Source: Sialis fuliginosa
Taxonomy: Eukaryota; Arthropoda; Insecta; Megaloptera; Sialidae
Assembly (NCBI GenBank): GCA_961205875.1
Contig: OY540810.1
Location: 8,432,001 to 8,496,000 of the forward strand
Length of the DNA stretch: 64,000 nt
Direction: 5' to 3'
The notes below the pieces were generated by a model. It ran no database searches and was not told the origin of the DNA. It saw nothing but the letters and a program-made list of their open reading frames with translations. Shown piece after piece: positions 12,421-24,710 of the stretch (position 1 is its first letter; each line of letters opens with the position of its first letter). The position numbers and the translations under genes were made by a program.

Positions 12421-12990
12421 TGTTTCCTCACAATATCGAAGATACGAGAAGCTTTGTGATCGTTTTAGAATGAGACAAAAATATTTTTCTCCGATTTCAA
12501 AAATTTAACTTGATCTTTTCGTTTCAAGTCAAGAAAAAACACTTTTCGTTCCGTGTCTGTCTGTTTGTCTCCTGAATCCTTGTCACACGCATAACTCATG
12601 AACCACTAAACCGATATTAATTAAACTTGGTCAGATGGTTGGGTCTTGCTTGAGAACGGTCCCATTTTAAAATCATCAAAATCGTGTGTAAGAGGGAGGG
12701 GTGACATCCCAAAATATTTGTTTTTTCAAGATATCTCAAGAACGACACATGTTACGTGAAAATTTTATAGGATCTTTTTTGTAGAGCATTTAATTTCCTA
12801 TAATGTAGGTCTACAACATTTGTTGTAAAATATTTATAAGAAAAACTAATCAGGTGCGTCTTAAAAGAAAAATTTCGTACTAATATTTTTTATTAAAAGT
12901 ATATAAAAATTAAATGGTTAACCAATGTTAGGAAATTAATCTGGTGAATTTAGCACGAGGAAGCACTGTGCATTTACTTGAAGATGTTTT
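12421..12990 (+). repeat. TGCTTCCTCG dispersed family, copy 2
   Basis: It starts tgtttcctcacaatatcgaa, a diverged form of the family start, and ends tagcacgaggaagcactgtg plus catttacttg. The middle carries the conserved 'ccttgtcacacgcataactcatgaaccac' region and the 'gacatcccaaaatatttg' and 'cacatgttacgtgaaaattt' blocks. It is longer than copy 1 and shorter than copy 4. No coding capacity is seen. Confidence 0.75.
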
Positions 12991-13169
12991 AATTTTAAAA
13001 TAAATGCGGGCGAAACCGTGGGGAAATTCAAAAATAATAAAAACTATAAGCGGATAATGAAATACAGAAAATAAATTGTAACAACATTGATTTCATCGGT
13101 TAAAAATAATTCACAATTTTATGTCGACATCTCATCGCTGTTACATAAATTATTTTTCAGAATATAGCT

Positions 13170-13200
13170 CACACATACACACACACATTCATACACAGGT
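13170..13200. repeat. Impure (CA)n tract
   Basis: Short interrupted run of CA/TA dinucleotides (acacatacacacacacattc), with no other feature attached. Confidence 0.6.
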
Positions 13201-13771
13201 GTTGTCGTAGCGACAAAATCCACAAATCTCAATTAACCCTTTATATCCCCACACTGATGCCAGAACAACGTTAATAATCGATGATACGTTTCATGTTGTA
13301 TCTTTGTGAATATGTTGGGGAAAAAAACAGTATGCAACCGTGAAATATGTAAATTGTTGCTATAATTTTATGTAAAAGAAAATTGATGTTGACAAGTCTG
13401 TATTTTGTATATTATTCTATATCTATCTAGTTATTCACATGAAATGGTATATTATAAATATTTATTATATAAAATTTCCATAAATTTAATTTTCAAAATC
13501 AAATACCAAAACGCCTTATGATTTTTTAAGGCGCAGCACCGCCTAAATGACATTTCAGGCATCTACGGTGATGCAAGCTGATGAAATTGTAAACGATTTG
13601 ATGTTGATATATTTAAAAGTTCACTGAATTAATTTTTAAATTCTTAATGAGTAAAATCAGTAAAAAAATATTTAGTTAATAATAAATAGTTTCCGCGTTT
13701 GACAACATTTTGTGTATAAAAAACTGATTTTTATTTTAATAAAATTATTTTTCTTTATAAAAACATCTGAA

Positions 13772-14091
13772 ATAAATGCACAGTACTTCCTTGTGCTAAA
13801 TTCACCAAGGGTAGTCAATTATTGAATAAGGAAATTGAATGCTCTACAAAGAAGATTCTACAAATTTTCACGTAACATGTGTCGTTCTTCAGATATCTTG
13901 AAAAAACAAATATTTTGGATATCAGCCCTCTCCCTTACACACGATTTTGATGATTTTGAAATGGGACCGTCCAACCAACCAATCAAGTTTCATTAATATC
14001 GGTTCAGTGTATCATGAGTTATGCGTGTGACAAGGATTCGGGGGACAGATGGACACAAAGCTTCTCATATCTTCGGTATTGCGAGGAAGCA
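13772..14091 (-). repeat. TGCTTCCTCG dispersed family, copy 3 (inverted, internally deleted)
   Basis: On the minus strand it begins with the family start tgcttcctcgcaata (ending at 14,091). It runs through the cacacgcataactcatg and acacatgttacgtgaaaat blocks and ends with a diverged cttgtgctaaattc / aggaagtactgtgcatt terminus and an agatgttttt tail. About 80 bp between the 'gagaagctttgtg' and 'ctgtcccc' words found in other copies is missing here. Confidence 0.75.
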
Positions 14092-14802
14092 AAAATGTTG
14101 AATCAGTAAAAAAATATCTGATCTAATATTCCTTTTTACAATTTCAATATTTTCGCAGTGGTATTAAAAATGTACGATTCCAAAGTATAGGTTTAAATAT
14201 TTATCCTTACAATATTCTACAAAACAATAACCATACAACCAGAAATTGGTAATCATCTTAATATTTCAATATTTTAATAAAAACAGTTTGTCTTTGAGAA
14301 AATTAAGATTTGTTTTAATCTAAAACTACATACTCCCAACATCGCATCGCCACAAAAACTTGAATATTTGCAAAGATTTTCCTAATCAAGAAGTCGAGAT
14401 AATGAACGAAAACAGGATTCTTAAAATTATTAAAACATTTTATATAGCTATTAGATCATATCTCTACGAGATCAACTTTTAACGTAAAACTACGTCTTCT
14501 TTGACGGTACTAGAGGGTAACCTCGGAAACAGGAATGCAACGAAAATATACCACCTTTTGTAAGCTTATATCTCTAAAACTAGTAAAGCAATAAATAATT
14601 ATATAGTCCAATTTATAATAAAACACAATACAGTAGCTTCAAAATTAAACTAATTTTAATAGGATTGTAATATTGGTCTCATTTGATCCGGCGAGGGTGG
14701 GAAAAATCCTACAAGGTAGAAAAGTGAATGTGTGTGCTTATTATACGTGCATTAAGTTATATTTATTTGGTATAGTGACATCTAGCATGCAAATGCAAAA
14801 CT
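14092..14802. other. AT-rich DNA, nothing recognised
   Basis: No gene or repeat end was recognised. Confidence 0.4.
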
Positions 14803-14905
14803 AAAAATCTGTTTTACCGACTATGATAACTTAAATATGTATTATCTACACCTAACCTAACTTCATTGGTGTTCAATTGTTTCCGTTGCATGGTACGCAC
14901 AATTC
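14803..14905 (+). repeat. Repeat shared in inverse with 20,145-20,258
   Basis: The segment with aaatctgttttaccgactat, gtattatctacacctaacct and gtttccgttgcatggt reappears as its reverse complement at 20,145-20,258. It includes two CCTAA units, but this is part of the shared repeat, not a telomere array. No coding function is evident. Confidence 0.65.
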
Positions 14906-16467
14906 GGCACATGAAACGTGAATTTAATTTCCATTGCATTACTAAAATTTCACCCTCAAAAAGAATAACTTCAAAATTCTACGTTATTAGTTGCGGTACA
15001 CTTACTACTGTATTCCTATTGTCTGTTTCATTTAAAATTGCAGCAGTAGCTAACATAGGAAGCATAATACGCGCACCTGATTGGGTAAAATGCCAGCCAG
15101 ATTCACAATAACACAATTTTCACTGACGCAATACATCTACTAATTCATGTTGCCTTGGAAACAAATACAGTTACATTCAAATCGTCAGATTAGTTATTCT
15201 AAAAATGTGTATTATATTACCCACATTAGGATATTAGAAAACTAATATTCATAATACAGAGGTGAGTTTTATTTGTTACAAATTTTAGAGTGTATGTAAA
15301 AACAATTGCCAGTTTTTTAATGTGGAGTATCGCTTTTTATCTGTGGGCTAGCCTAGTGCGAGAATAGTGCTTGTGTGAATCGTACCATCTAATTCCCGCT
15401 CACCACCGTAATCTTAAATGAAACAGACTATAATATAATAAAGTCAAGCAATACATAATAAAAGAAAGTGCGTACAATAACATTAGGTACTAATAACTAG
15501 AGATTGGAAAAATAGTTGTTATTTTCAATGAAATAGTTACTAATTGAATTTTTTTCGGAAAATAGTTGGTAAATAGTTTTTTTTACGATTTAATAAGTAT
15601 TCTGGAATCGAGTTATAAATTTTCATTAACTGATTAACAGCGCCCTTGTGTATTATATGAGAGAAGTTTGTAGGACTATATAATTCACATTTCTTTCTCT
15701 GTTGATGGGTTGTGACGTAATCATTGAATACATTACAAAGCATCCTGCCTCATATAAGTATAGAGATGGTAATGTTAAGATATTGAATTATACTTTCTAT
15801 TTTTTTCATCCAAACTTTCCTTCATCCTCACTCCTCCTATACTATCTCGATTCAACACTGACCTATTACATTTCCAACTTATATTCCATCAACGTACACA
15901 CTAAAATATCATTCCTAAAACACAATACAACCGAGAGAACAAAACATTTCAAAACTATCCCATCTTTACAATTCCATTGACGAAAAGAACCTAACAATAC
16001 CCAACGTGTGCGTGTAATAAAGCCATCCATATAATATATTCGTATAATTTAATTTGCCCCAGACCCCACCGTTAAACTTGAACCATGTCCGAGGCGGTTT
16101 GCTCAGATCGGGACGGTCGCGAGAAATTCCCCTCAACCCTTTGTACCACTAGTATTGATTACTGAGAAGTGTTACACATACGAGTACCTGTTTCAAATAC
16201 ACACACTCACATACACACTTATATGTGTGACCTGTGTAGTAAAAGGTAATTCAATCGATGCAGAAAGCTTATATTATTACTGTTATTACACGAAAATAGA
16301 TCTCTGATATCACATGTTTTCATACTTTCGGTTTTTACGAGTATTAGATATTGTATGCATTCCAGTATAATAATAAATGTGGGTTATTTGAATTTAAAGT
16401 TTTCTGCATAAAAGAATGAATTACTTAAATTTATGTAAATTTAATTTTTATTTACACGCTTATCATC
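14906..16467. other. Non-coding DNA with one GC-richer block
   Basis: Short frames here look random. The 16,060-16,150 block (cgaggcggtttgctcagatc, gggacggtcgcgagaaatt) is richer in GC than its surroundings but matches no gene or RNA I can name. The rest is AT-rich and unassigned. Confidence 0.4.
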
Positions 16468-16730
16468 GTCTATCTGTCTGTCCGTTTGTGCGCTTATAAC
16501 TCGAAAATCACTTATCTGATTTAAGTGTTTTTTTTAATTCATAGATAAGTTATCTGACCAGGTTATAGAATATATGTTGTTACGTTAGGTAACACAAGCA
16601 ATAAGCAGTAACGATAATAGTAAATCAAATCGGAAAAAATCAGAAAAATCTCGGCTCCTATGCGAGATAGGGTTTTTTTCCCTTAAACTCTCACCCCCTG
16701 GTAGTTTTTAGGCCGGATATAATGAAACTA
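16468..16730 (+). repeat. Dispersed repeat, copy 2 (CGCACGGG family)
   Basis: Same family as 4,616-4,972 and 33,085-33,310. It starts ctatctgtctgtccgtttgt, includes 'ataactcgaaaatcacttatctgattt' and 'gttacgttaggtaacacaa', and runs to cctatgcgagatagggtttt. Non-coding. Confidence 0.6.
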
Positions 16731-17019
16731 ATTACAATTTTACAATTGTTCAATATTTCATTTATTTACTAGCAAGTTGTAAAACTTTACATTTAATTTA
16801 ACTTCTATAAAAAGTATGTATATATTGTATATAAAACATTGACTTTCATGTTTGTTTTGTAGAGTCATTCGTTTTAACATCTATACACGACTCAATTACT
16901 AATAGGAATAAGTACTCTCTTTTTTTGCACTATCATGTAGATACAGAGCCGTCTCAAGCTTGGAAACGGATAAATATTTCAAAGGGGTTGTAAAAATATA
17001 AATATAAAAAATAAAATTT
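16731..17019. other. AT-rich DNA, nothing recognised
   Basis: No gene, element end or regulatory cluster was recognised. Confidence 0.4.
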
Positions 17020-17170
17020 GACCTTTACGAGGTTTTTCTAGGTCATTCCAAGGTCAAATTAATATGATCGGTGAACACATTTTTTTAGCCTCTGAAACTT
17101 TTGTATAGAACATTTAACCAGAACCTCAACCCTTATTTGACCGTTTCCAGATTTTTGTGATACACAAATG
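17020..17170 (+). repeat. Fragment of an 'aaggtcattccaa' repeat family
   Basis: It shares ggtcattccaaggtc, ctctgaaacttttgtat, tttgaccgtttccag and atttttgtgata with 32,325-32,480. The same ending appears at the right end of the TIR element at 49,133-49,735. This copy lacks a recognisable left end. Confidence 0.55.
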
Positions 17171-18406
17171 AATTGTCAAACTTTCCAGACTGCCAAAATT
17201 GTTGAAACTTCGCTGGGATATCTTACCTCCAACCAACCTATCCTCTTGACCTTTCTCCTTAGATTAATCATTATAAATCTAAAGAATAACAATTATTTAG
17301 AATTTAAAACAGTGCAAAATCACACTAAAAAGAGATGAATAGACATTAGATAAAAATAAAAACTTTCTTATACGCTGTACTAAGTATACAGTATACGTAT
17401 TTAGATAGAAAAAAATGAACAGAATATAAATTAAAGATATTAAAATTCTCTACAACTTTTATATAAAACATTTTTTCTAGTTCGCTCAATTCAAAAACAA
17501 TTCGAAAAATTTTCTTCCCAGACAAAAATTTAAATATATAATTTCACTCTTTCATGTATTGTCGTTTTTGAGTTGCAGCCTCTACAGATAGACACACATA
17601 CATCATGGCAAAAATAGTTAGAATTAATTCAGGGAAGTTCAAAATGGATATTTTCACCAAAATCTCGAATTCGAAAAAAATCAGCTTAACAATACTCATA
17701 CTGCTACTACAAAGAAATTAAATTTTTTAGAAGAAAAGTTTCTTCCTTAATCGTGGATGAAACATCCCCTTTCACACGAATAACTTCCTCCGAAGTGGAT
17801 TTTATTTTATTTTTTTCATTTATATTTGTAAGTCTTGTCGTTTCGGATGTAGAGAGATCACAGACACACAGACGTCATTGAAATAATGGTCGTACGTGAT
17901 TCAAGGACCCTCAAAATGTGCAATTCCAAGTTCGAATTTTTTGATACAATTTCATGTATGTATAATTGTATAAACAAGTAAAAACGGGATCTTTTGAGCT
18001 AAGAACTCATTTTATCACAGCCATCTTCGCTTTCTATCTATAGATACATGAATAGTTCAAAAGGGTCTGTGAGCTACATATAGCTTACAAGCTCCACTTT
18101 GGGTACCACTGTCCTACAGGGTGCCAACTTACATATGTAGATTTCGTGCTTTAGTAAATCTAATATAATCTACATATTTCAAACGTGTTACAGGAGCACC
18201 AAAGCTTACATTAGTTACCTCGACTAGCAACTCTAGAGATTAAAAAATTAATTTATGCAAGTAGAAAATGCCAGGATTAATTTTTAATACCACAAAAAAC
18301 GAATAACTATATTATTTTTGGAGTCTTTAATTTGAACTCTAATATATATAAATGTTAATTTAAAAAAGCTGGTGTCATTATTTTAATTAAGGGGATTTGT
18401 ATAGTG
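17171..18406. other. Repeat-derived non-coding DNA
   Basis: About 17,570-17,680 resembles 22,120-22,230: both have 'cagacatcatggc.aaaatag' followed by 'tcaaaatggata' wording, which suggests old copies of one dispersed repeat. A related phrase is seen around 17,850-17,940. No gene is visible. Confidence 0.4.
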
Positions 18407-18745
18407 CAGTGATCTTCAAACTGTATTCCGTGGAACCCCGGGGTTCTAGTTGACTAGTGTTTATTTTAACTAAAAAATATAAATTATTATTTAGTTATAT
18501 TTGAAAATTAATGCATTTCAAGAAGTTACTAGAGTGCATAAAATAGCTATGTATGTGTGATTTTTTCTGCTTTTATAGTTAATTCCAATAGCATAAATAC
18601 TTGCGCAGTTCTCAATTCTCGTTGGGTTACCAGTATGTTTTTTAAATATGGGAGGTTGGTATTTTTCTAAAGGTGGAAAGGGGTTCGCCAAAAAAACCTT
18701 AAAGTTCTAAGGGTACCGCGAGTCGACAAAGTTTGAAGATCACTG
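18407..18745. mobile_element. hAT-type MITE with exact 8-bp target duplication
   Basis: The ends are CAGTGATCTTCAAACT (18,407-18,422) and its complement AGTTTGAAGATCACTG (18,730-18,745). The flanks are a perfect 8-bp direct repeat GTATAGTG (18,399-18,406 and 18,746-18,753). CAGTG..TCAAACT ends with 8-bp duplications define hAT elements. It is 339 bp with no transposase. Related ends without full partners occur at 33,707, 36,483, 36,695, 39,470 and 56,038. Confidence 0.9.
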
Positions 18746-20144
18746 GTATAGTGACATCACTTTGAAAAAGTATTTGAATAAAAAAACTAAAAACTAATAT
18801 ACATAATATGTTTATTATTATTCAGTTTTTGTATAGGTACATAGGTCAGATATTTTTGTATTATTTTAAGAGTATATATTTTTCTCATATCCGTTACTCT
18901 GACATGTGATTGATCATAGCTAAAATAAAAATGTAAGGTAGGTAGGTATATAATTAAAAATTCTAAGTGTAGAAACTTGAATATCATTTAAATAATTTAT
19001 GGCACCCTGCATAATTGTTGGGTTGTTTAAACGAAATTATATACTAATTATATAACATCAAGTAAAGTGGCAGTAGGTTATTATATATGTATCTAAAAGG
19101 TTAAATTATTTTTTAAAAGTGTAATTTTACTTTAAAAACAAAATTTAATAACAATTATTTAGACATTTTGATATACGTTAATTTTTTTTAGAATAAATTG
19201 TCCTTTTCCATTATAACAGTTATTTTTTTAATAAAAATTTTTTATAACGTTAATTATTTTTTGTATTTTAACCTCTTTATATGTATGTATCTATGAATAT
19301 TTTTAATGTTCGGAGCCAAGAATGAATAGTTACACTCCTGTTTAAAAAAAGGATAAGTGTATTCCAAACCTGTTTCCATCTCTTTCTTTTGACACGTCTT
19401 TGTTTTCGAATCAGATGCGTGGTCCATGCTCTATGTCTATGATATTGTCTAATTAAGAACCTCCTTCTTTTTTGAAATCGGTTAGTAAAAAAAAATTGAG
19501 CCAAAATATTCTAATATTAAATCAAATTCTATTATTTAATATAAATTGATCAAAATAATAATTGATGAACTAAACATGTCAAGTGTATAACTTTTTATTA
19601 ACACATCAATTACTTTAGTAATCCTGCAAAGAACTTCCATAATTGACGCACAAATAAAAATCAGTTCCGATCCTGTAATCCGTGTTTTTATTCTTGGTCT
19701 CAAAAATGAAAACGTTACACCAACATCCGTTATAAATAACAAATTGATACACGCATGATTAAGTTGAATTCAAGTATAAATCGACGAGGGTTCAAACATA
19801 TAATGGTAAAGGCGCGTTTACACGATATATCTCATTTAATTTATCAATTTTCCGCAAGCTTTATAATACATTCGAAAAATGGTTTTCAGTCTGTATGTAT
19901 TTTTGGCTCTGAATGTTTTGTCATACTTTACATTATCTTTAGGGCATTTGTATATATAAATTGCAATATGTAACGAAACGTTTATCATGGATAGAACTTA
20001 GAACAATGTTTTTATTAAATATGAACTACAAATTTATATATTAAATATTGGAGAACCGGGATTTTTAACATGATATTCTGACAAAGATTATTTTATTTTT
20101 GAAGTTATACTTCTTTAAGCGCGTTCAGGATGAAATTTTAATAA
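18746..20144. other. AT-rich DNA without a supported gene
   Basis: Only chance frames were seen. A lone 'ggcgcgtttacacg' at about 19,811 resembles one end of the MITE at 24,207-24,529 but has no partner here. Confidence 0.4.
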
Positions 20145-20258
20145 TGCGCATGCAACGATTCGCGCGCACCATGCAACGGAAACAATTTAACACCACGAAG
20201 GTAGGTTAGGTGTAGATAATACAGATTTCTGTTATGATAGTCGGTAAAACAGATTAGT
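20145..20258 (-). repeat. Repeat shared in inverse with 14,803-14,905
   Basis: The words accatgcaacggaaac, aggttaggtgtagataata and atagtcggtaaaacagatt are the reverse complement of the 14.8-kb copy. It lies directly left of the strong hairpin at 20,284-20,365. Confidence 0.65.
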
Positions 20259-20283
20259 GTTCCATACCGAAATAAGAAAAATG

Positions 20284-20365
20284 CATAGATTACTGTGAAA
20301 TGTGTATGTCTGTCTGTCACAGCTTTCTATGACAGACAGACATACACATTTCACAGTAATCTATG
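20284..20365. repeat. Perfect 36-bp stem with 10-nt loop
   Basis: The arms 20,284-20,319 and 20,330-20,365 are exact reverse complements, separated by ten bases (cagctttcta). The stem ends carry catagattactgtg and its complement, with a gtctgtctgtca section next to the loop. Weak similarity continues outward (tgttccata against tatgggaac). The size would suit a small-RNA precursor, but perfect pairing fits a MITE or siRNA-type hairpin better than a conserved microRNA. Confidence 0.85.
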
Positions 20366-21101
20366 TTAATATGGGAACATCGAAAATTGTTGTACGTTTT
20401 TTTAGTATTTACTATAAATGGAGGTGAATGAAACTTATAACATTTGATAGGTACTGTGCACAAAAAATCATGTATGCATGTTACCGTTAAGGCAGGTAAA
20501 ATGAAGTTTACATACACACATGATTTCCTCCCTCACTGTTTGTTTGTTTCCCTTCACATCGTTCAACTGCATAGTAATACTCCTAGCGCCAACAAGTGGT
20601 AAAAATAAATCATTTTGGGTTTCTATCAAACGTAGAGAAAGCCAAATCAATTCGCGTTTAATTGCAGTGTTTTTATTTGGAAATTTGTGTAGTAAATAAT
20701 AACTTTTACGCTTAATAATAGAAAATTAAGTTAGTTTCCAATTTTTAATTTATTAATTTTGAATTAGTTACACTCGTTGAAATTTTCAAAAATTAAAAAT
20801 TATATTATCAATAAATACAAATACTCGTATTTTCCTTGGATTGCAATTAGTTCGATATCAAACACAAGCTTAACGAATAATGTTATTTGGTTCGAACGTA
20901 TCTCTATATAACTGCCCTCAATGTGTACATACATTATCCCTTTCTCTCTCACACACACATGCACACAAGGGTAGGATTGATGAATGCCTGCCTGTGTATG
21001 TATAGGTGTGGCGCATAGCGCAAGATTGTATATATACGTATGTTTGCATATTATATTATATCTATATTTAAGAATGTTTTTTATATTTATATGTAAATAT
21101 A
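20366..21101. other. AT-rich DNA with short CA-rich tract
   Basis: An interrupted CA-rich run (ctctcacacacacatgcac) lies at about 20,945-20,970. Nothing else was recognised. Confidence 0.4.
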
Positions 21102-21646
21102 TAAGGTACTGGCATCAGTCTGGGATATGACCCCAGTAATGGCTATTTTTTAATTAAATGTATTGAATTAAAAATATTTGTTGATATTTGATTACTATCA
21201 TTTCTGAATATTAATCTATATACATTTAATTGTCTTACAGCGTGATTTGATGATGATCGGCCAATAGGTGTCAAAATGGTGGACATTCAAACTAATTATT
21301 AGTATAATTATTATATTATCATAGCAACTGCTTTACATTGTTTCAAATTTGGCTATTCTTTCTTTTAATCTTTTGTGTCGTAGTACTCATTAGCAAGTGT
21401 CCATCACTGTGTGCTCATTACTGGTTTTACTTTATCGATTACAAGAGAAAAAACATAAACAAAATATAAAGCTATCATTTAAAAAACAAACTATATTTGC
21501 GGACTTTGGTAATTAAATTGATTAAATAAAGAGTTACTAATTTTATTAGTAACATAAGGTCATGAGAATTACAAAATAGAAGTCCATCAATCACTAAAAC
21601 AGTAAACCTTGCTCTTATAACGGCTCTAACTGGTGCCAGTACCTTA
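21102..21646 (+). mobile_element. ~545-bp TIR element, family 'AAGGTACTGGCACCAGT', copy 1
   Basis: The left end aaggtactggcatcagt and the right end actggtgccagtaccttac (21,629-21,647) are inverted copies. The same body, with atgaccccagtaatggct, ttgtcttacagcgt.atttg, cggccaatagg and atggtggacattcaaact, occurs at 24,711-25,258 and inverted at 41,580-42,147. There is no transposase frame, so these are non-autonomous copies of one transposon family. Confidence 0.85.
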
Positions 21647-22819
21647 CAATTTTTTTTATCAGTTGAAATGTTTGAAAAGTTGATGTACGACTGTATGAAT
21701 TGTTTAAAATAATCAAAATTTTCAAAAGATGACAAAATAAATGAATTATATATAATTATGTTTAACATTTTTATTGATAATAAAAACTTTCTACTTTTTA
21801 AATTTAACAGATGTTAGTCATAATTGAGCTCTTTAAATGTATATTATGTGTATAAAAAAACTGTTATGTGTACCAAAAAATTTATGGGACATAAATTAAA
21901 GAAAATAACGTTTACTACAACTTTAATAGAAAAATATTATTTAACAATTTTATGTAATTTTTCCTAATTATCACTGTTTTATAAATAATTCGAAACCACA
22001 TTTTACAACAAAAATTGGCAAAAGCAAACATCCGTTTCCGATTGAAAGATCGTTTTTCAAAATAGGTTAAAACTAATCTTAAATATAAAATTTCACCATT
22101 CTATGATTTGCCGTATTTGACTTACAGCGTAGACAAACAGATATACAGACATCATGGCGAAAATAGTCACAATAGATTCAGTGAAGATCAAAATGGATAA
22201 TTCCATAAAAATCCGGAATTTGATAAAAATGCATACATATACTTAGGTATATTAAGAAAGTAAAAAGAAACACATATTTAAAATGGAAAAGATTAAATTA
22301 ACAACTAATTGACAAACCCAACACGTACTATAAATAATAATATGCGTAGGCAAGGTCTTAAAATTTCGCATAGCACATCTTACACGAAAACGAAAGTCGG
22401 TACACTATGGAACACATTAATTAAGTCGTATATGACTATGGACATTGCTAATTTGTGTTTCCACGTGACTATTACGTATGTGTTTGCATTTGCCTATAAT
22501 TGTATCATGGCCAACTAACGTCGTCCTAAATACATAACACTGCTATTGCTAGTTTCAAGTTTGCAATACTTGGAATTGTTTCATCGTGTTGGATTTATAT
22601 TTATCACTTTTTTATTTTACCTATAGCCGATGCCTCTTCTGCAGATACATATCAGAAGTCTATGCATAATTGCAAAAAAATATTTCTTTTTAATTAGAAA
22701 CAATGTCGTTGGCACTATTTTATTCTGAAATAATATAAGTATTGATTGATTTATATTATAAAATACAAGTTTATTTGGTTAAAATTTAAGAATAAGATAA
22801 GTATAAATAAAGTTTTTAA
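21647..22819. other. Repeat-derived non-coding DNA
   Basis: About 22,120-22,230 matches 17,570-17,680 (cagacatcatggc and tcaaaatggata wording). A 69-codon frame at 22,309-22,518 has no recognisable domain. The rest is AT-rich. Confidence 0.4.
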
Positions 22820-22974
22820 AAACTTTTTAAGAAAAAAATAAAACCGACTTTAAAAAAAGTATCCCCATATAATAATTAAATTTAACAGTTTTTGAAGTCG
22901 GTTTTTTTTCTTAAAAAGTTTTTTATTGGCTTGACACCAGCTTCAAAAACTATTAAATTTAATTATTATAAACT
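22820..22974. repeat. Overlapping inverted repeats with aaaccgactt core
   Basis: ctttttaagaaaaaaat plus aaaaccgactt (22,823-22,853) pairs with aagtcggttttttttcttaa (22,895-22,914). A second pair, aattaaatttaacagttttt (22,875-22,894) with aactattaaatttaatt (22,957-22,973), overlaps it. The aaaaccgacttcaaaaa phrase is a common motif of dispersed insect repeats. The two pairings are mutually exclusive in part. Confidence 0.65.
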
Positions 22975-24206
22975 TTTCAGAATTTTTAGGGTTTTTTTAA
23001 GTCGTTTTTTTTTTTGAGTGGTATATCATTGAAGTCCATGGCCAAATTCTGATAAAATTTATATGGGACCACCTCGGGAGTATACTCTTTCAAATAAACA
23101 AAATACGTTCAATTCGGTGCATACTTTTCTTAAATCATGGAAAATAATTATAGCATTATAGAAATGTAAACGTTGAAATTTTGATTAGCAATGGCCAAAA
23201 AATTATTAAAAAACAAGGTTTTCTTAAGTTGTCTAAACTAGCAACTTTTGGTTATCATTTTAGCAATATTCAACTATACAGAGCAATATTGTATAAATAT
23301 ATATATGTCGTTAAAAGTATAATGAAAAAAAAAACTATGTATGAATTCATTTTCAAATTTTCATGCCCTTATTCTAATTTACTATGTATCGACTGGGCCT
23401 CAAAATTATATTGAATTTTATTAAAATTAGCTGTCACTATTGTCGAGTATGCTCTATAGCAAAAGCTAACTCTATCTGTGAGGTATCAAATCGAATTTTA
23501 GGTAAATGTTATATATTTTATGAGGTACACTCGTCACCACTGCATTTAGATCGCTGATATAACGTGCATGTGTCAACCACCACCATACCATTGATTACAC
23601 TTGTCGGTGGGCTGTCACTTATATTTAATACCCCACCACTTTTCCCCAGAGCAAATTCTTTATAATACCGGACACTCGCCTATAAAAAAGTACGAAAGTT
23701 TTTTTTAATTTACAAAAAAATGTGGAGTACTTAAAATAAAATTTATCTTGCTGTACTTGCGAAAATAAAGATAATATATAGAATTATTAACCTATAAAGC
23801 TTTATCTTTAAATAATCTAAACATATAATTGTAGTTTAAATTTCCATAAAATGTTGAAGTTTGTGATTTAAACCAAATTAAAATTAACATAATATACACA
23901 TAATGATTATTAAATAATTTTTAGTGTTATTGGTTGCATTACAATTTTGAATTTCTGCTATTTTCACTTCTGACATTACAATGAGCGCTTCCACCGATGT
24001 AAGGTGAATGTTAATTATGATGAAACATTGATGAAGCGATTGAAGTTTTTAGAAGGACATAGAATAACAAGAAGTAGGACAATTGTAGTATAATTAGTGT
24101 AACAAATGTATATAAAATTATTGATATTATATTTTGTAATAGACCTTCAAATATCTTAACTATATTCACATAATAAATCGTTACCATCGAAATAAAAATA
24201 GTAATG
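22975..24206. other. Non-coding DNA with one element end
   Basis: At 23,600-23,672, gggctgtcacttatatttaa and ttctttataataccggac match the right end of the element at 36,448-36,915. At 23,448-23,462, ctatagcaaaagctaac resembles its inner sequence. This is therefore a partial or rearranged copy. No gene is visible. Confidence 0.45.
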
Positions 24207-24529
24207 CGGGGTTTACACGGGTCGCCTAGCCGCATGGCGGAAATCAACCGTATAAATGGCAATTCGGTTAAGCCGCAGATGACTAAAATCGCAAGCGCCC
24301 AAGTAGACCAGTTTTCGACTTTCGCCGCATACGGCGGGTGACTAAAATCGACCGTGTAAAACTGAAAATAATTTTTATCGCACGTAGAACATCTGTTCTG
24401 CTCAATATTTTCAAAAAAATGAACAAACCGTATGCGATTTTTATCGATGGTGTTTCTGTGCGGCCTTGTGAGGCGATTTGGTAGGTGACTAGCCGCACGG
24501 CGGCAATCGACCCATGTAAATACACCATA
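24207..24529. mobile_element. MITE with GGTTTACACGGGTCG-type ends
   Basis: The left end ggggtttacacgggtcg and the right end cgacccatgtaaatacacc are inverted repeats. Inside each end, the motif ctagccgca.ggcgg.aatc occurs as a direct copy, and gactaaaatcg is repeated at about 24,282 and 24,340. The element is strikingly CpG-rich for this window. Long minus-strand frames across it read terminal-repeat sequence and are not genes. Confidence 0.75.
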
Positions 24530-24710
24530 AGTAATCAATATATTCAAATGTACATTATTGTACATATTTAGTAACTAATACAACATAATTTCGTATTTTT
24601 TAAACGTTAAAATAAGCTTCTGGATAAGGGGCTATTCCCGATGGCCAATTAAAAGAGAATTAAAAAAAAAAAGTTGAAATTTCATACTTTTAGAATTTAA
24701 ATGTATAGGA

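Noticed and set aside
14866..15111. 81-codon plus-strand frame
   Set aside because: It begins inside a repeat shared with 20,145-20,258 and shows no domain; a decayed element fragment is likelier.
16060..16150. GC-richer block as a possible tRNA or small RNA gene
   Set aside because: No cloverleaf or internal promoter boxes could be fitted, and no coding frame is convincing.
19277..19504. 75-codon Arg-rich minus-strand frame with KRRRF..R wording, slightly like the N-terminus of a PIF/Harbinger transposase
   Set aside because: Only a few residues match, no DDE motifs follow in any frame, and Lys/Arg-rich frames arise easily from A-rich DNA.
24011..24565. 184-codon minus-strand frame, the longest in the window
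   Set aside because: It runs across a MITE and both its terminal repeats, with no recognisable domain; its length comes from the GC-rich ends.
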